The position numbers and the translations under genes are program-made. A stretch of DNA of 60,000 nucleotides from Strigamia acuminata (Eukaryota; Arthropoda; Chilopoda; Geophilomorpha; Linotaeniidae). The notes beneath the pieces are model-generated. The model did no database searches. It was not told the DNA's origin and saw nothing but the letters and a program-made list of their open reading frames with translations. Location: contig OX442315.1 of assembly GCA_949358305.1 (NCBI GenBank), positions 10,878,427 through 10,938,426 on the forward strand, read 5' to 3'. Shown here piece by piece: positions 1-12,474 of this stretch (positions are counted from its first letter, which is position 1; each line of letters opens with the position of its first letter).

Positions 1-580
1 TGATATTTATATTTTACTAATCATTTTTTGCTAATCATTTTTATTAATCATTTGTGATCATTGAAATTTTGCTATCTTTATATTGTGATAATTGACGCCA
101 AATCAGCGCCTAATCAATATTTTTATTTGCTAATAATTTACATTTTTATAGAAATTTTGCCACCCATAAGCATTGTTAATTAATCTTAAATTATTTTATT
201 TCCTAGTCATAACAAAAATACCATTGTTAATTTCAAGTGTTATCAAATAATTTAACAAATTTTATAATTTTATTTAGAATTTAGTCGTAATTAGCGCCTA
301 AACGTCTATTGATTTTGTTAATTTTTAATCAAACGATTTTTTACAATATTCCTCTCCTAAACCCATTTGTTTGTGTTTGTTTGTTTTTGTCTGTAATTGC
401 GCCAAGTTGTGCGCCTGTTGCGTCTGTCCAAATAAATCCCTACCTGTGTTATGTGTTTATTATGAGATTAATGTTATTGATTCATTATTTTTATTTATTT
501 ATATGTTCAAATTTTTATCAATCATGTTTGTTAACTCCATTTAGATGTTGATTATATAAAAACCATATAATAAACATCTA
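1..580 (+). other. AT-rich 3' tail of an LTR element
   Basis: No coding region I would support is visible here. The stretch is AT-rich and runs directly into a polypurine tract and an LTR start, so it most likely is the 3' untranslated end of a plus-strand LTR retroelement whose body lies left of the window. Confidence 0.4.
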
Positions 581-592
581 GGTGGGGGGGAA
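581..592 (+). other. Polypurine tract
   Basis: A purine-only run (GGTGGGGGGGAA) sits immediately before TGTCACGG. This is the expected primer site for plus-strand DNA synthesis next to a 3' LTR and fixes the orientation of the element as plus. Confidence 0.6.
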
Positions 593-1633
593 TGTCACGG
601 TCCTGACTTTAGACAGTAATAATTTTCGAAATTTTAAGCGCATTTTGCGCCTTTCCTTTAAATTTTCCCAATTTTATTGAAAAATTGCTTTAGTTTCTTT
701 AAATTATTTTATTTTTCCCAAATCTAAATTTATTATTTTATTTTGTATTATTTTCCTTATTTTTGATATTTATCTTTAATTTGGCCTGGTTTTAATCACC
801 CCATCCAGACAATTCATGAGAATTCTGCAATAAGTTGATATAATCGCGCTCTAAATTTGCATATTTCACCCCTGGTCGCCTGTTTTCTGCCCAGTCCCCA
901 TTGGGAATTGACTTGGCCTTTGACATGTGATCAGAGGTGACTTGTTCTGTCAAGACATTTTTGACAGAGAGAATAATTTTCGCCTTCGACTAGTCAACAT
1001 CTTCTGTCTCAACTAGAAGATTTCCAAGTGCGATTTATGTTGCGTCTCAACGCATACGGTCACATTGCAGCCCGAATTCTCATGGTTGGCTATCTAACCA
1101 CAACCTTTATTATTTGCCCATTATTTGCGTACAAATTACTGGAAAAACGGCGTATTCGACGGTCTTAATTCGTCAATACATTTTATGCCACGACTGTGAC
1201 TTCCTCCTCAGCCTAGACATTTTGAACTTATACTCGTCTCAATTGCGTATTCATTTCATTATCGACGGTTCGACGACGTTGTCTGCGGTTTGGTACCTGT
1301 TTGCGCGTTCACCCAACGTTTGCGCGTGTCCAGGAGAAGAAATATACTCTTCGTAAGTACGCCTAGCATATGACGACATTTTCCCTAGTGAAGAGCGATA
1401 TTTTGGTCTTAAATTCGAAGTATCAACGTTCGCCATTTTGTACGGCGCCCGAATTGAATCCTGCACCCATAAAATACAGATTTCACGAATAGACGCTGTC
1501 TTAACCTAGCTACCACCCCCGGCAAAGTTTTAAGAGTTGCAGCGCCTGCGAACCTAAATTTTCTGGTTATTACAATCCCTGGAAATTCTTAAATTTCCGA
1601 AACTATTGTTAAAAAGTCGACTACGACGTGACA
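593..1633 (+). mobile_element. 3' LTR of a gypsy-like retroelement
   Basis: The segment starts TGTCACG directly after the polypurine tract and can be closed at CGTGACA (1627-1633), giving perfect 7-bp inverted ends of the TG...CA type. A length of about 1.04 kb is long but possible for a Ty3/gypsy LTR. The right boundary is less certain than the left because the other LTR and the target duplication are outside the window. Short ORFs inside it are not credible genes. Confidence 0.5.
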
Positions 1634-2159
1634 CACTTAAAAATTTAAATGTCTGACTAACCGTTCGGTTTCGAAGCACTAAAACTTAAGAAATAAAGGA
1701 AAATAATAATAATAATCACTTCACTTATGAGTCCTTATCACTTGTGATGAAATAAATTTGCGCATCAAACATGGAACATTAAAGATGAATCTGCACAGTT
1801 TGTGGAGTAATTACCTGAAAGTTTAACATAAAGGTGATAATGAAAGTTGTTGTGGATACCCTTAAAATTTGAAATACAACACAGCCTTAACTCAACACTT
1901 TCGTGGAGATATTTTACCAGGGCACAGTGTGCATTGAAGGGGTTACCGGAGATCCACTATCCGGTGACATGTTTAGAAAGATGAAGGATGATAAATTTTT
2001 TACGCGAACACAGCAAATTCTCACTTAAATATTAGAAACACTGTCAGACGGGCCCAAACTCGGCGGGTGTGCGGAGATGTTCGACAGGGTACAGTGTCTA
2101 ACAGGATTACCTTTACTGAAGCAGAAAACTAATCGGTCCGGCGCAAAGTCACATTCAGG
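1634..2159. other. Non-coding stretch, nothing recognised
   Basis: I see no gene, structured repeat or RNA gene here; the sequence is moderately AT-rich and probably degenerate element sequence. Confidence 0.4.
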
Positions 2160-2530
2160 TAGAGATTTTATTCAAACTCCAAGGTTTGATGGTGTCGGGA
2201 AATACGAAAGTATTTTGGCATGTTAAAGACCAGTTCGACAACTACTCGTTGCGCATCACGACACGTCACTGCGTCTTGTCGGTTGACTCTGCTGCGACAG
2301 TGGTCGAGGAAGAGTTCTCCATAGCGTCGGTAGAGAAGATTCAGAAGGGGTTCTGTTTCGGCATGCGTCATGCGCAAATCGGCAATGGCCAGTGATCGGA
2401 ATAACTGGCGCAGACATACCAAATTGAAGGCACTTACCTCCGCCGTTGGTGAAATTACAAACCACCGCAGCAGGCGCCATTAACCTTGGCAATAGCTCAA
2501 ACGTGATGGTCGGAGGCGCGTTGTCCCAAC
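2160..2530 (-). pseudogene. Degenerate Gag-like fragment, copy 1
   Basis: Read on the minus strand, this gives a patchwork of frames including a segment with PAAVVCNF (near 2470) followed by a segment with EPLLNLLYRRYGELFLDH (near 2330). The same two blocks recur in the same order at 6400-6860, so this is one of two diverged copies of one coding region. Surrounding sequence is LTR-element debris, so a Gag origin is the simplest reading, but I recognise no diagnostic Gag motif. Stops and frameshifts break it. Confidence 0.4.
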
Positions 2531-4011
2531 CTGGTTGTCCTTGTAATAATCTGACAGCTGGTGCAAATATTCATAATATGGCACACCATAAATTCATCAA
2601 TAGTTTTTAAACTTGATTCGAGCTTCCAGCGCCAACATTCAGATTCCGAATTCTGATTACGAAGACTATCTCCTGGCAGTCCATAGAGTATCGGAAAATG
2701 GTTACACTGTTGTTGCTGTGGTGGAAACCCTACAAGTCGCTGGAATACTGCACAATGGAATTTTGCGCGTAGGTGATAGGTCCAGGTGTCGATTTCGGAA
2801 GGTTCACTGTGGGGTTGTCAAAACACGGTGGTGTCTCAACCACTCATGGAACGATGATTATTGGCGATCACACTCGTCTTTGCTGCCTATGGCGGGGCCA
2901 ATCAATCTCTCATTGGCGCCGGCATTCGTGCACTTGATGATGGTCCTTTGATCGTTGCTGGTTGCTGGTTGCTTTAGCCAACGGGTGGACTGGCTTATAA
3001 ATAGTGTCGGCCTCGATCTGCTGCACATTTAATTGCGCAACCATTGTTCCTAGCGTTGTCCTTCCAGGAATGTATCTAAGGTCTGGCACTGGTTTTGATA
3101 CACAAATAGTCGGTTGGAAGACCAACTAGAAGTTAGAAGTTGAGGCCGACATCCAGAGTTCTTCTCCTCGATATTACCAATTTCCAAACGTACGACAGAG
3201 GAGGTGCATGGTTGTGTACTTTGCACTTTCAATTTTAAGTCACAGATGGTCGTGAAAGATACTGTCCATTGGCGGTGTCCTTGGTCCGGTTACAAACAAA
3301 GGCGGCATTTGGAAACTGCTTGCGTGTGCATGCCTAGTTGGATCACTTGATTGCTGTCGGCAATATTGGTTTTGGTTTGAATGTACCTATTTGCTCAACC
3401 ACAAATAACACTTGCCACTCATGATGAACGAGACACAAACAACACGTACACAACATATACAATATGTAGTTCAAAGAACAATCACACATTTCCCAGCGCG
3501 AACGCTTCGAGAAACTTCAATGAGTTAATAGGTGTTATCAAGAGCGCATATGTGAAGAGACAGTCATAGACAGGTCAATATCAAGATTAAACTTCTATAA
3601 TTTAATACAGAAGAATAACCTCTAGCAAGAAGATGTAAAAACTCAAAGACTGTTTAACTGTAAGAGTCGACACATAAATTGAATGCATATGAAAATAATT
3701 ATCTTGTAATAAAAACTAAGAACACATAAAATGATTTTAAACTAAGATGTGCAAAAGTTGTCATAAACCATTAATTGTTAGTTACTGGTTAAAGTTATTG
3801 CGCATTGAGTTAAAGATAGTATTTACTGGACATGCCATTTCTAGAGCATATCAAACACTAGATGTTAAGACTTAGTCAGTTTAACTCGCGCATACAAACA
3901 TAAAACATAAAAACATAAATAAACATAAAACATAAAACGAAAATAATTTTTGTTAACTCGAATGAAAACTGCGCATGGTGCACTACATTCGGTTTTTTTT
4001 TTTTTTTCTTT

Positions 4012-4061
<50 letters not shown>

Positions 4062-6399
4062 ATTTTGACATAAAAATATCATAAATATTTTAAACAAAAT
4101 ACTCAGTATGGCTTGTTGATCGCCGTAACGTCGACGCCGGCAAAACACCTTTGGCTGGGATCCAAATCCACTGCATTTTCCGACTGTCAGATCTCTAGCA
4201 CTGGCTTCTTGATTGACAATGTCCAAATAACCAGGTCCAGCTGGGCATCGGGTGGTAGAAGACACGAAATTACTAACATTAATGTTGGAACAGACATAGG
4301 CTATAGTAGAATTCATGTTGGAATCATTGGGAATTAGTTAAGATGATGGGACAATGGGCAAGAGAAATAGTTCAAAAACAAAGTAGAAAAGATTTAGTTA
4401 TTTTGGTAACATTGAAAAATAAATTAAAGTCCACGACGTTGGATTATCGTTGCAGAATTTTGCGCAAGTCACAACACAAACACATAAAAGTATTAAAGAA
4501 ATATTTGCCCAATTGTAACATTTCAACAATCCACAACACTGAACCGGCACATAAACCGCCATATTGTCGAGCAACGAAAGTCTGTTGACACTCCAACACT
4601 CGGTTGACGTCGCCGGGTCCAGTTGTCGTCGTGACTCTTCGAGGGTATTCTTTTTTCTTCCATCGCTTCGCAATGTTGTAATTTGCTCTTGAAGTGTGCT
4701 TCCACAGCTACTTCCCAGTGATAAACGTTGTAAGCAGGGTGTCCGTTCATTCCAAGCTAGTTGTTAAACTGTTTTGACATCAATCACCACACTGGACACA
4801 AAACCATTTAAACAAAGCAACATATAAAGGTGTGGGTTGCTATAGATGTAATTTTCCATGTTGGCAATACGTTGCAATGATGTTAGATTATAAGCAAATA
4901 CGGTTATTGATATTGTAAGTTCCGAATCAAATTAGACAATAGAAAAGTCAGAGTTGCATAGTTACGCTAAACTGTGCCTAGATGTAATTCAGGTTCAGGA
5001 ATACGAGTAGTCAGTCACCGTGAGTATGCAGAGAAGTCATATTCGCCCTTGTATCACCGTGGTTAATGTTGTAGAAGATGGCTCAGCAGATTAAATTGGT
5101 AAACTCACTGTGGACTTGATCACATATGAACATGATGGTGTTTGCGCATACATGTGCTTAGCCCTGCTGTTCAAGCTGTAATGTAAACTGTTATAGGCGG
5201 AGTTGTGGTTACCATTGGTCCGGCTCAGATGAGGCATCAACTTAACACACTCAAAATGGTGGTGGTATCTGGAATATTCAGACCTTTGGACATCACAAGT
5301 ATTAATACAGAAATAATGACGATTTCCTAGCTGTTCTTAATGTTCAGGCATCACTGCAGACAGTGGATCACCTGTTTGCTGATGTTGAAAGGCGATGATA
5401 CACTACTTCAACACTGAACACAACACCAAACACACTTGACAAATTGCAGTTATCATAAAGAGTCAATTTATAAAGTCTAGATGTTAAATTAATGTTCATA
5501 ATCTTGGATAGACATCATTTGGTGAAATTATACTTATCAATCCAGACTCTTAGTACCAGTTTTCCTTCAAGGTGAAGTAGCTGTGCTTCAATATGGTGTT
5601 GCTCTAAACCGGATAGTGTGCGCGATTTAGATTGCGCTTTAAACAGGAAAAGATCTAAATCCTGTCTCCAATCACGTGCTCGTACTGCTTTACATAGAGA
5701 TCTAAAAGCACAGCAACACCAAGCACTCCGCAGCATTGCTTGCATGCAAAAGATCTCAGGTGGTTTACCGGCCTACAACAATGCTCACAAACTATTTAGG
5801 TTATGAATGAATAAATAAATATTTGAAAAATAAACGTGAAATAATAAATTAATAATAAAAACAATAAAGATAATTTGAAACAAAAATACTAAACAAAAAT
5901 ATAGGTGGATAGCACTGGTGGGTAGCACTATTTTCCATTTTTTTTTTTTTTTTTTTTTTTCTTTCTTTCTTTCTTTTTTTTTTTTTTTTTTTTTGTGTGA
6001 TATTGAAAAGATGAAAAATAAAATATGAAGGAAAGAAAAATAGAATAATTAGAAAGAATAATGAAAATATTTAAAGTGAAATTTTAAAATTGTGATCCAC
6101 TAATAATAATATTAGGGTTGATTAATTTAAAGGATCTTAAAAATTCAATTTGTTAGCAAGTCTAAAGCTATATTTGGATATTATTCTCACATTAGTGAAC
6201 AGGGGAAATAAATGAATGCTTTTGCAATTACAAGGGGAAGTTAATTCAATCACTCTTTTCGAATTTCATTAATTTAAAAGGAAAGAAAACGACATAAAGT
6301 GCCCCTATTTATACTACAATTCTGCAGGCAAATTTTTATACTATTGGCTTATTTAAAATTTAAATGGAAACACTAGAATAATCTAACATAACAATGTCT
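2531..6399. other. Gene-free, degenerate repeat sequence
   Basis: Apart from the homopolymer-rich repeat annotated separately (3885-4045) and a second T-rich run at about 5938-5995, no supported feature is visible. Short ORFs (for example 2613-2951 plus, 4398-4673 minus) have no recognisable domain and no matching partners. The stretch sits between two copies of the same Gag-like fragment and is probably decayed retroelement sequence. Confidence 0.4.
3885..4045. repeat. CATAAAA-rich block plus long T-run, copy 1
   Basis: Repeated CATAAAA/CATAAAC words are followed by a GCGCA...CACTACATT segment and then about 55 bases of nearly pure T with a few C. The same order of words is found at 7685-7852, so it is a duplicated unit and not just a simple-sequence run. 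The lysine-rich ORF on the other strand (3876-4316) is produced by the T-run and is not a gene. Confidence 0.6.
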
Positions 6400-6860
6400 C
6401 ACGCGACCCGGGATCTCAAATTCCGCTTTGAAATTCTTGCTTGCATCCCGCAAAAGTTCGAAAGATGCATGCTGTCCACTCAACTCTTGAAGATGGTACT
6501 TGTTTTTCCAAAAACCTCCGGGGAGCTGGCACTCGGAAATACTCTGGTATATTTAGCCGCACATCTCGAAAATTCATAGGACCACGACGTTTCATTTCAG
6601 TCCCACTATGATCCAGAAACAATTTTCCATACCGACGGAAATGTAGATTCAAGAGTGGTTCAGCCTCTTCCCTTGGGATGCGCAAATCAGCACTGGCTAA
6701 GAATCTAAATAGCTGACGCTGAGCTTGTATTAACCTCCCAAATGGAAGGCATGTCCCAATTCAATTCGCAAAATTGCAAACCACACCAGCGGCTGGCAGC
6801 AAACTCGGCAGGAGTTCTAAAGTGATGGCCGGGGTGATGTCTCAATCTATTTGATAACAA
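6400..6860 (-). pseudogene. Degenerate Gag-like fragment, copy 2
   Basis: On the minus strand this reads a block resembling ELLPSLLPAAGVVCNF (near 6800), then, after a stop, EPLLNLHFRRYGKLFLDH (near 6640). Both blocks match the fragment at 2160-2530 in order and spacing. The repetition shows that both descend from one coding sequence. Neither copy is open across its length. It lies on the same strand as the gypsy relics that follow. Confidence 0.45.
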
Positions 6861-7684
6861 GAAGGCGCGATATTTTGAAGCATTTTGTCTCAGCTTGGCG
6901 GTTTTCCTCGGCTTTTCGTTCTTCTCCTTGCGACGTCTTTTCCGCTTCGACCTGTCGGTATTTGGGCATGACACGTTGTACGCGCTGCCAGTATCAAAAC
7001 AACCTCGTTCTGAAAACGGTGCACTGCAGCAGAACTCCCATTCAATGGTCGGAATGGAACTTAAATAGTTTTCGGCGCAAATCTCCAAGTCCCTGGCAGG
7101 CATGGCACGAAAGGTCGGACGCAACAGAAGAACTTCAATCCCGCAACCTGAACAGATAGGGCATCTCACAATTGGGAAAGCTTCCAATCAAAGGCACGTC
7201 CGGTGGCGGATGTAGTTCTGATCTTATGTGCCTACTAGGTTGAATGTTGAATTTATAGATCAATTAAACAATTAAAAACGTAACACCCACGGTACTCACA
7301 GACGTTCACAAGACACGACACAACAATTTAATGAAAAATGTTAGTGAAGATTTTTTATCGTCCGATAGACACTTCTATAATTTTCTCAAACAGGTGTTAG
7401 AAAACATATGGTTCAAGATTATTCTCCACTATCTATTGATGGTAGGAGTGACGTAACTCTGGTCTATTAATGAGTGGTGAAATAGTTGCACTAGATATAA
7501 TCGGGAATTCGCACAAACTATGCTAATCAAATAGAATGTACTTAAATTAAAACAACATGAATTTAAATGTGTTTACGTTAAAGGAAGCGCTAAATTAAAA
7601 AGTAAATCACATGAATGGCATCTCGTGAGCATGTCGCTCGCCAAAGCAGTAAACTTTGCTATTCCTAACTCGCGCTATGCAATA
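6861..7684. other. Non-coding stretch between element relics
   Basis: The longest ORF here (6705-7187 minus) changes frame against the copy-1 homology and shows no recognisable domain. I see nothing else that can be supported. Confidence 0.35.
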
Positions 7685-7852
7685 ACATAAAACAAATACT
7701 ATAAAATAAACATAAAACATGAAACATAAATTAAAAATAATTTTTTACAAACATAAAATGAATGAATTAGATGACCCAATGTAACTACGCACTGCACACC
7801 ACATTGGTAATTTTTTTTTTTTTTTTTTGTATTTTTTTTTTGTTTTGTTTTT
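7685..7852. repeat. CATAAAA-rich block plus long T-run, copy 2
   Basis: The order of CATAAAA/CATAAAC words, then a CGCAC...CACCACATT segment, then T-runs interrupted by G repeats the arrangement at 3885-4045. The pair suggests that a unit of several kb (Gag-like fragment plus this tail) exists twice in the left part of the window. Confidence 0.55.
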
Positions 7853-7856
7853 GTAA

Positions 7857-8740
7857 TTAAAAGAAAATGAAATGGAAGATAATATTAAAAATATCAAGAA
7901 TAGGATTTTGCGCGCTCACATGCCCTACATTCTCAAACCCAAATTTGGACGTCTTTGCGCATCTTTGGCCAGAAAACACGCATTTTATCTGTGCAGGGTT
8001 TTTTTTTTTTTCAACACTAATGTGTTCTACAATGGGAGGGCAGTGTAGCGTGTGAAAATATTGTTCTCTTAACCCTTCCAACCCGAAAGAATTGGCTTCC
8101 CATCTCTCCCTAAGATGGGCATTATATGACCCAGATTCTGCGCATGCGCAAAATCCGGGTCTTAAAGATTTCCGAAGGAATTTGGCCAACACGTGTGTTT
8201 TTGACAACAACAAAGATGGCCACCGCGACACCTGGTGGCAATGGTTGACATTAGCGGAGCCTGCTGATGATCATGATTTATGTCCTTTGGACTCCTAAGA
8301 TGGGTCTTTTTTGACCCAGTTAAACTTTGAGTTCAAATTATAGAAAAACTTAAAAAATTAAAAAAGTTTCAACTGTGGTATAGTGTCTAGTGATGTTTCA
8401 AAGGAATAGTCAGCAAAAATCAGAGAGAAAAAAAAATTATTTCTTATAAAAATAATGATTTTTTTAAAACAGGGTCACAAAATGACCCATCTCAGGGTTG
8501 GAAGGGTTAAAGATAATGGGAGGTAAATTTGACGTCTTTTTTTAGTTGCATCTGTGTGAGTTAACAAAAAACGACACAGTATGCTGTCATACATTTCAAA
8601 TTGTTGTGCGCAAAGTTTAACAGTCTCAACCCTACCAAGATCTCTAGGCAAAATATTAGCTATTAAATATTGCATTAACTTACGCGACCAGGGGTCTTGT
8701 AATTGGGCTTCAACAATTTCAGCATTAGTTGGCAACAATC
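7857..8740 (-). pseudogene. Ty3/gypsy pol relic: integrase N-terminus
   Basis: Minus-strand relic of the pol region just before and inside the integrase zinc-binding domain. The block at 8475-8738 reads as the linker typical of gypsy elements (VEAQLQDPW ... YDSILCRF ... RQIYLPLSL). After the TTAA-flanked MITE (8073-8506) is taken out, the same frame continues as REQYFHTLHC...VEHISVEK, matching the H...H half of the H2C2 zinc finger. A FWPKMRKDVQIWV block follows, then a stop and ECRACERAK, the CxxC half. No catalytic D,D,E core is left. It is dead by stops, frameshift and insertion. Confidence 0.65.
8073..8506. mobile_element. piggyBac-type MITE (TTAA target)
   Basis: A 434-bp non-coding element is bounded by CCCTTCCAACCC and its reverse complement GGGTTGGAAGGG, and flanked on both sides by TTAA (8069-8072 and 8507-8510). 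TTAA duplication with C-rich ends beginning CCC is characteristic of piggyBac-type elements. Inside, the words AAGATGGG and TGACCCA recur several times. It has no transposase and interrupts the gypsy pol relic cleanly. Confidence 0.8.
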
Positions 8741-10905
8741 TGAACGGTTAGAGCTCGCTTGAGGTGTCACGTTCTTGTGTTGTCTGTCTAGAGATTGTTG
8801 CGAATTTTCTATCTTCAATCTAGGCAGCGTCCTTGAAGTTGTCATACTTTGCACTTGATGTTCCGTTCAGTAGGTGTCAAAATCTGGTTCGAAACTGCAG
8901 TTGGCAACGTTGCAGTCCTCGAAATGGTCTGTGAGGCAAAACTCAAAAGCAACAGGTTGCCGGGCTGCAAACTTTGAAATTGTCCCCGTTGGAAATGATA
9001 AAAAGGATGGTGATGAAGTTGAAACAGCATTCTTCGGTTTAGACTCTAAAAGAGTACAAGTCAAAGGTGTTGTTAAAGATGTAACCCTTACGGAATTTCT
9101 TCTGGAAAGGTTGAATGTTGGTGAAGCGCGTCCATCGGTTTCCATACATTTCGCGATTGATTGGTTCAGTATTTTTAATGTTGACCTCTCTAGCACTCCG
9201 TAGCAGTCAGGGCAGCGAGATTGTTGTTGGTTAACTAATTCCGCTCCAAAATAGCTGTTGTTTGCTTCATTTCCTTCAAACTGTACTGGTTGACCAGTCC
9301 AGGGGCCTAAAGCGGTCCAATCGGAAGAAAAACGTTTTCGAGAGTGCGCAAAATGTTTGGTATTGTTGTTGGTGTTATATGTCATACAAATTCAACAAAA
9401 GTTAAAGATGTTTGAATGATCAATACTACACTTCCAATGACTAGTCCAAACTCATTCGCATCCCTGCAAATGGAGTCATGTAAAGGCATCATTTAAGGTT
9501 CCATTTGGTTGCGCAATCCATCGAAGAGTTGTTTAGACATGGCACAGGTTGAAACACGAGGATCAAACAGTGCAACACAAGAAATGTCCGTGCACATAAT
9601 CTTGATGTATGGTGCCTTGTCCTGTTGCTAATTTCTTGAAGCAATCCCGATGATAGGCGGTTGGTGTGGGGATGGATTCGAATTCTTCCAGTGATGATGC
9701 AACAAAATCAGTGGCAAAAGGGGTAATTACTTCCCTTAGCCCAAACTCTGCAATATTGTCACTGGGAACAGAATTAGTTACTGGATATTCAACTGATTTT
9801 TCACCTTGGATGTTAATAAATGAAGCAATATCAGTTGGTTTTAAATTTTGTGATGAAGAAAATTCCCTTGATGAAAACTTCACAAATCCAACATCATCCA
9901 GAGCAGTTAGTTGGTTCCTTATGAATGGAAGACTAAACACTTTCTCTGGAAATAAGGCTATGCGAATTAGACATTTTAGGAACAAATTTACAATTATCGG
10001 GTTTTTTTAATCCTAGCACTAACAATTTCTTTATCAGACTAAGAAATAAAGTTAGATTCAAATTCAACAAATTTAGCACCGGTTACTAAGTGAAGAATAG
10101 AATCAAAGTCACTGATATTTAAAGTCAAATTCGGGAAAAGTCAAAATCAGAATTAAAAATTAGGATTAAAAATCAAAATTAGAAGTTAAAATTAACAAAG
10201 TCAAATTCAAAAATGAGATTAATAACTTTATACTCCCAAGGAGTTGAGATTAAACATAATGAATGTTAATTAGACACTGGTGAAACTTTACTATTTCTAG
10301 TAAATGATAAAATTAACAATTAATTAATACTTTCCGGAGTTGCTAAGCAGTGTCCTCGAATGATTGAGGCCATTGGGTCCTGATTTAGCTCTCTAAGTTC
10401 ACCATTCCTGGTTACGTGCTTCCTCCCTTTCTTTGATCAAGTCCTTGAAGTAAATCCCGCAGAAAGAGGTTTTCTCCTCTCTTTTGGTCAAGTCCTAAAA
10501 GTAAATCCCGCAGAAAGGAAGAAAATACTTTGAACTAAAAACACTGTTCAACTCCTGGGAAAGCTGCAGCACTGTGGGATTTCTAATCTCCGCTGACAAA
10601 TGTCTTTTAATCAGTGATCTTCTTGGGCTCGAGCAACAAGAGATCAGATGATGATGTAACATGTTCCCGAGTTTCCAGGAGTCTTGCGCATGTTGGATCC
10701 GGTTACTCCATTCTTGGGTTGTCAATGCTGATCATTAACTTCCAATTACTGGATTTATCCAGATGTTGGATGTATTGTTTACTTCCGGGGTTAATGGTTC
10801 CAGTCGTAACGTACTTGCATTTTAAAGCTACAACCAACTGTTCCAATGGTGGCGCAAGGCATCTAGATCTGGAGAACATGGGCGGCTTTGGTTTCTTCAC
10901 CTACT
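8741..10905 (-). other. Decayed middle of a minus-strand gypsy element
   Basis: This stretch lies between Gag (10906-11690) and the integrase relic (7857-8740), where protease, reverse transcriptase and RNase H would be expected. I can recognise only a possible protease remnant (annotated separately). The ORFs at 8867-9385 and 9563-9985 on the minus strand are open but show no motif I can name. Reverse transcriptase appears to be lost. Confidence 0.4.
9480..9600 (-). pseudogene. Possible retropepsin remnant
   Basis: The minus strand reads CVALFDPRVSTCAMSKQLFDGL. Spacing resembles the start of a retroviral-type aspartic protease, where a hydrophobic run leads into D-T/S-G-A and then a serine-containing helix. 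Here the catalytic triplet is spoiled (D-P-R). The position between Gag and integrase relics on the same strand supports the reading. Weak on its own. Confidence 0.35.
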
Positions 10906-11690
10906 TCACTTCTGGTGTTTCCTCGCAGCGTTCAGCATCGTTGGTAAAAATAACTCTTTGGGGTGTGGCATTCGTTGGTCTGCGTAGTCCCGAGGTTTAT
11001 ATTCGTGAATTTGTAGCGCTTCAAACTGTAGTTGCTTTTTGGCGTCACGTTCTCTCTGGATAGCTTCATCGATGGATGGTGCATTCCAGTTGCGCATGAG
11101 TCGTATGGCGTCGTCTGGCAACATAGTTGGCGCTTTTTCCACTGAAAATTGTTATTCTCATTACCTGCGGACGTTTTTGCAGTTGTCACACACGTTGGTC
11201 GCGCTATTGTTGTAATAGTTGGCGTTATTAATCTTCGTTCCGTGGTTGAACTCAGATATCGATGCGTACAAGCTGTTTGGAATCCAGATCCTGATGAAAT
11301 CGAGTCGCCATTCCCCCAAATGAATCTATGCGGGGATCCACCATCCGCGGACTGGGTAGTCCTTGGCTGTGTAGGGCTGGGGCCTTGTTGAAGAATGTTG
11401 CGCATTTCGTTCAGCAAACCTTGAGCCTGATCGAGAAAATTGAACATCAACCTGTATTCCAATGATAAATGAGGATGGGCTGATGTCCTTGGCGAGGTCA
11501 AACGGAAAAAAGATGGCGTCGCAAATACATTATTTTCTAGCGTCGTAATGTGCACATCACTAGTAGCATTATTGGTTCGCGATACGGTTAATTCCTCCAA
11601 CCGTCCAAACTGTTGCCAATTCTGCTCAATCTCAGTCTCGTTCGTGCTAAACGAGTCGCATGAAATGAAAATATTCTCATCTCTCTCCAT
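10906..11690 (-). pseudogene. Gag-like ORF of a Ty3/gypsy relic
   Basis: An ORF on the minus strand starts at 11690, about 95 bp after a primer-binding-site-like sequence and an LTR end, which is where Gag of an LTR element begins. The first ~170 residues are rich in T, S, N and Q, and the remainder (10906-11142) continues in another frame as a charged segment (DDAIRLMRNWNAPSIDEAIQ...), so one frameshift near 11145 divides it. I see no zinc knuckle. The call as Gag rests on position and context rather than on a domain. Confidence 0.5.
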
Positions 11691-11782
11691 CGTACTCGAT
11701 AGGGTGAAAAAAATGTGAAAAGTGATTAATAATTAAACAAAAAACTAACCTTTTCTCGCATTTATGCCTTATAGGTGAGAGC

Positions 11783-11802
11783 GAATCCTGTCAGGCTCGC
11801 CA
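11783..11802 (-). other. Primer binding site (tRNA-Arg-like)
   Basis: On the minus strand the sequence TGGCGAGCCTGACAGGAT directly follows ...AACAAACA. It begins TGG, as expected for complementarity to a tRNA CCA end, and resembles the complement of an arginine tRNA acceptor end, differing at two adjacent-type positions by memory. It marks the end of a minus-strand 5' LTR. Confidence 0.45.
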
Positions 11803-12474
11803 TGTTTGTTACGAATCAACCCAGATGTATTGGTTGATTTGATCTGAATTTGCGCGCATGGGAATGTAGCGCAAACCAGTGGGCTCGTTCGTAGATTTAC
11901 TCGGTATTACCGCCGTCAAATGTGGACATCGGGCGGGAAGTAAACCTAAACTCGCTGTAACACCATTATTTGTATTCGACGGGCTCAATCTCACTTTGTG
12001 GGTCTTTACATTTAAAAAGAATGAGTATGCACTGAGAAATTAACAAGCAGGTGGGCGAGAAATGTCACAGGCATGCGAATTAAAAGGTGGGCAAAAAGCG
12101 GCGCTATTACGGTTAAAATGGAGGTGCGCTGTTGAGGACGCGATGTTTAAATAATAGTGACGTTCCCAGCTCACTCTAGAGATGTGACTCTGTCGAGAGA
12201 GGCATGAGAAGTGATTGTTAGATGGAAAACAGTCACGAGGTAAACTTGAGTCATATGATCGGGTCTAGGTAAGTGGGTGAGGGGGTGAAAGGTATAAACT
12301 AAGTCTGATTGTTATAAATAATGAAATGCGCGACGTGAATCGGCGCATACATTTAAGAAGGTGAATCATCGATTTTAGATGAGAAGATAAAGTGGGATAA
12401 ATAATAAAACTAAAGATGGATCAAACCAAGTGGGAAATAAACAAAAAAGAAGGGTGGGTAACCTGCCCGTGACA
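11803..12474 (-). mobile_element. 5' LTR of the gypsy relic
   Basis: Read on the minus strand the segment starts TGTCACGGGC at 12474 and ends ...AACAAACA at 11803, immediately before the primer binding site and about 115 bp upstream of the Gag-like ORF. The start resembles that of the LTR at 593 (TGTCACGG). An alternative reading is a plus-strand LTR at 12063-12474 (TGTCACAGG to CCGTGACA, preceded by a purine-rich GGTGGGCGAGAA); nested elements of the same family could explain both signals. Confidence 0.45.

Noticed and set aside
3876-4316. 146-residue minus-strand ORF with a cysteine-containing front
   Set aside because: Half of it is a lysine run coded by the T-rich repeat; the front shows no family pattern I can defend.
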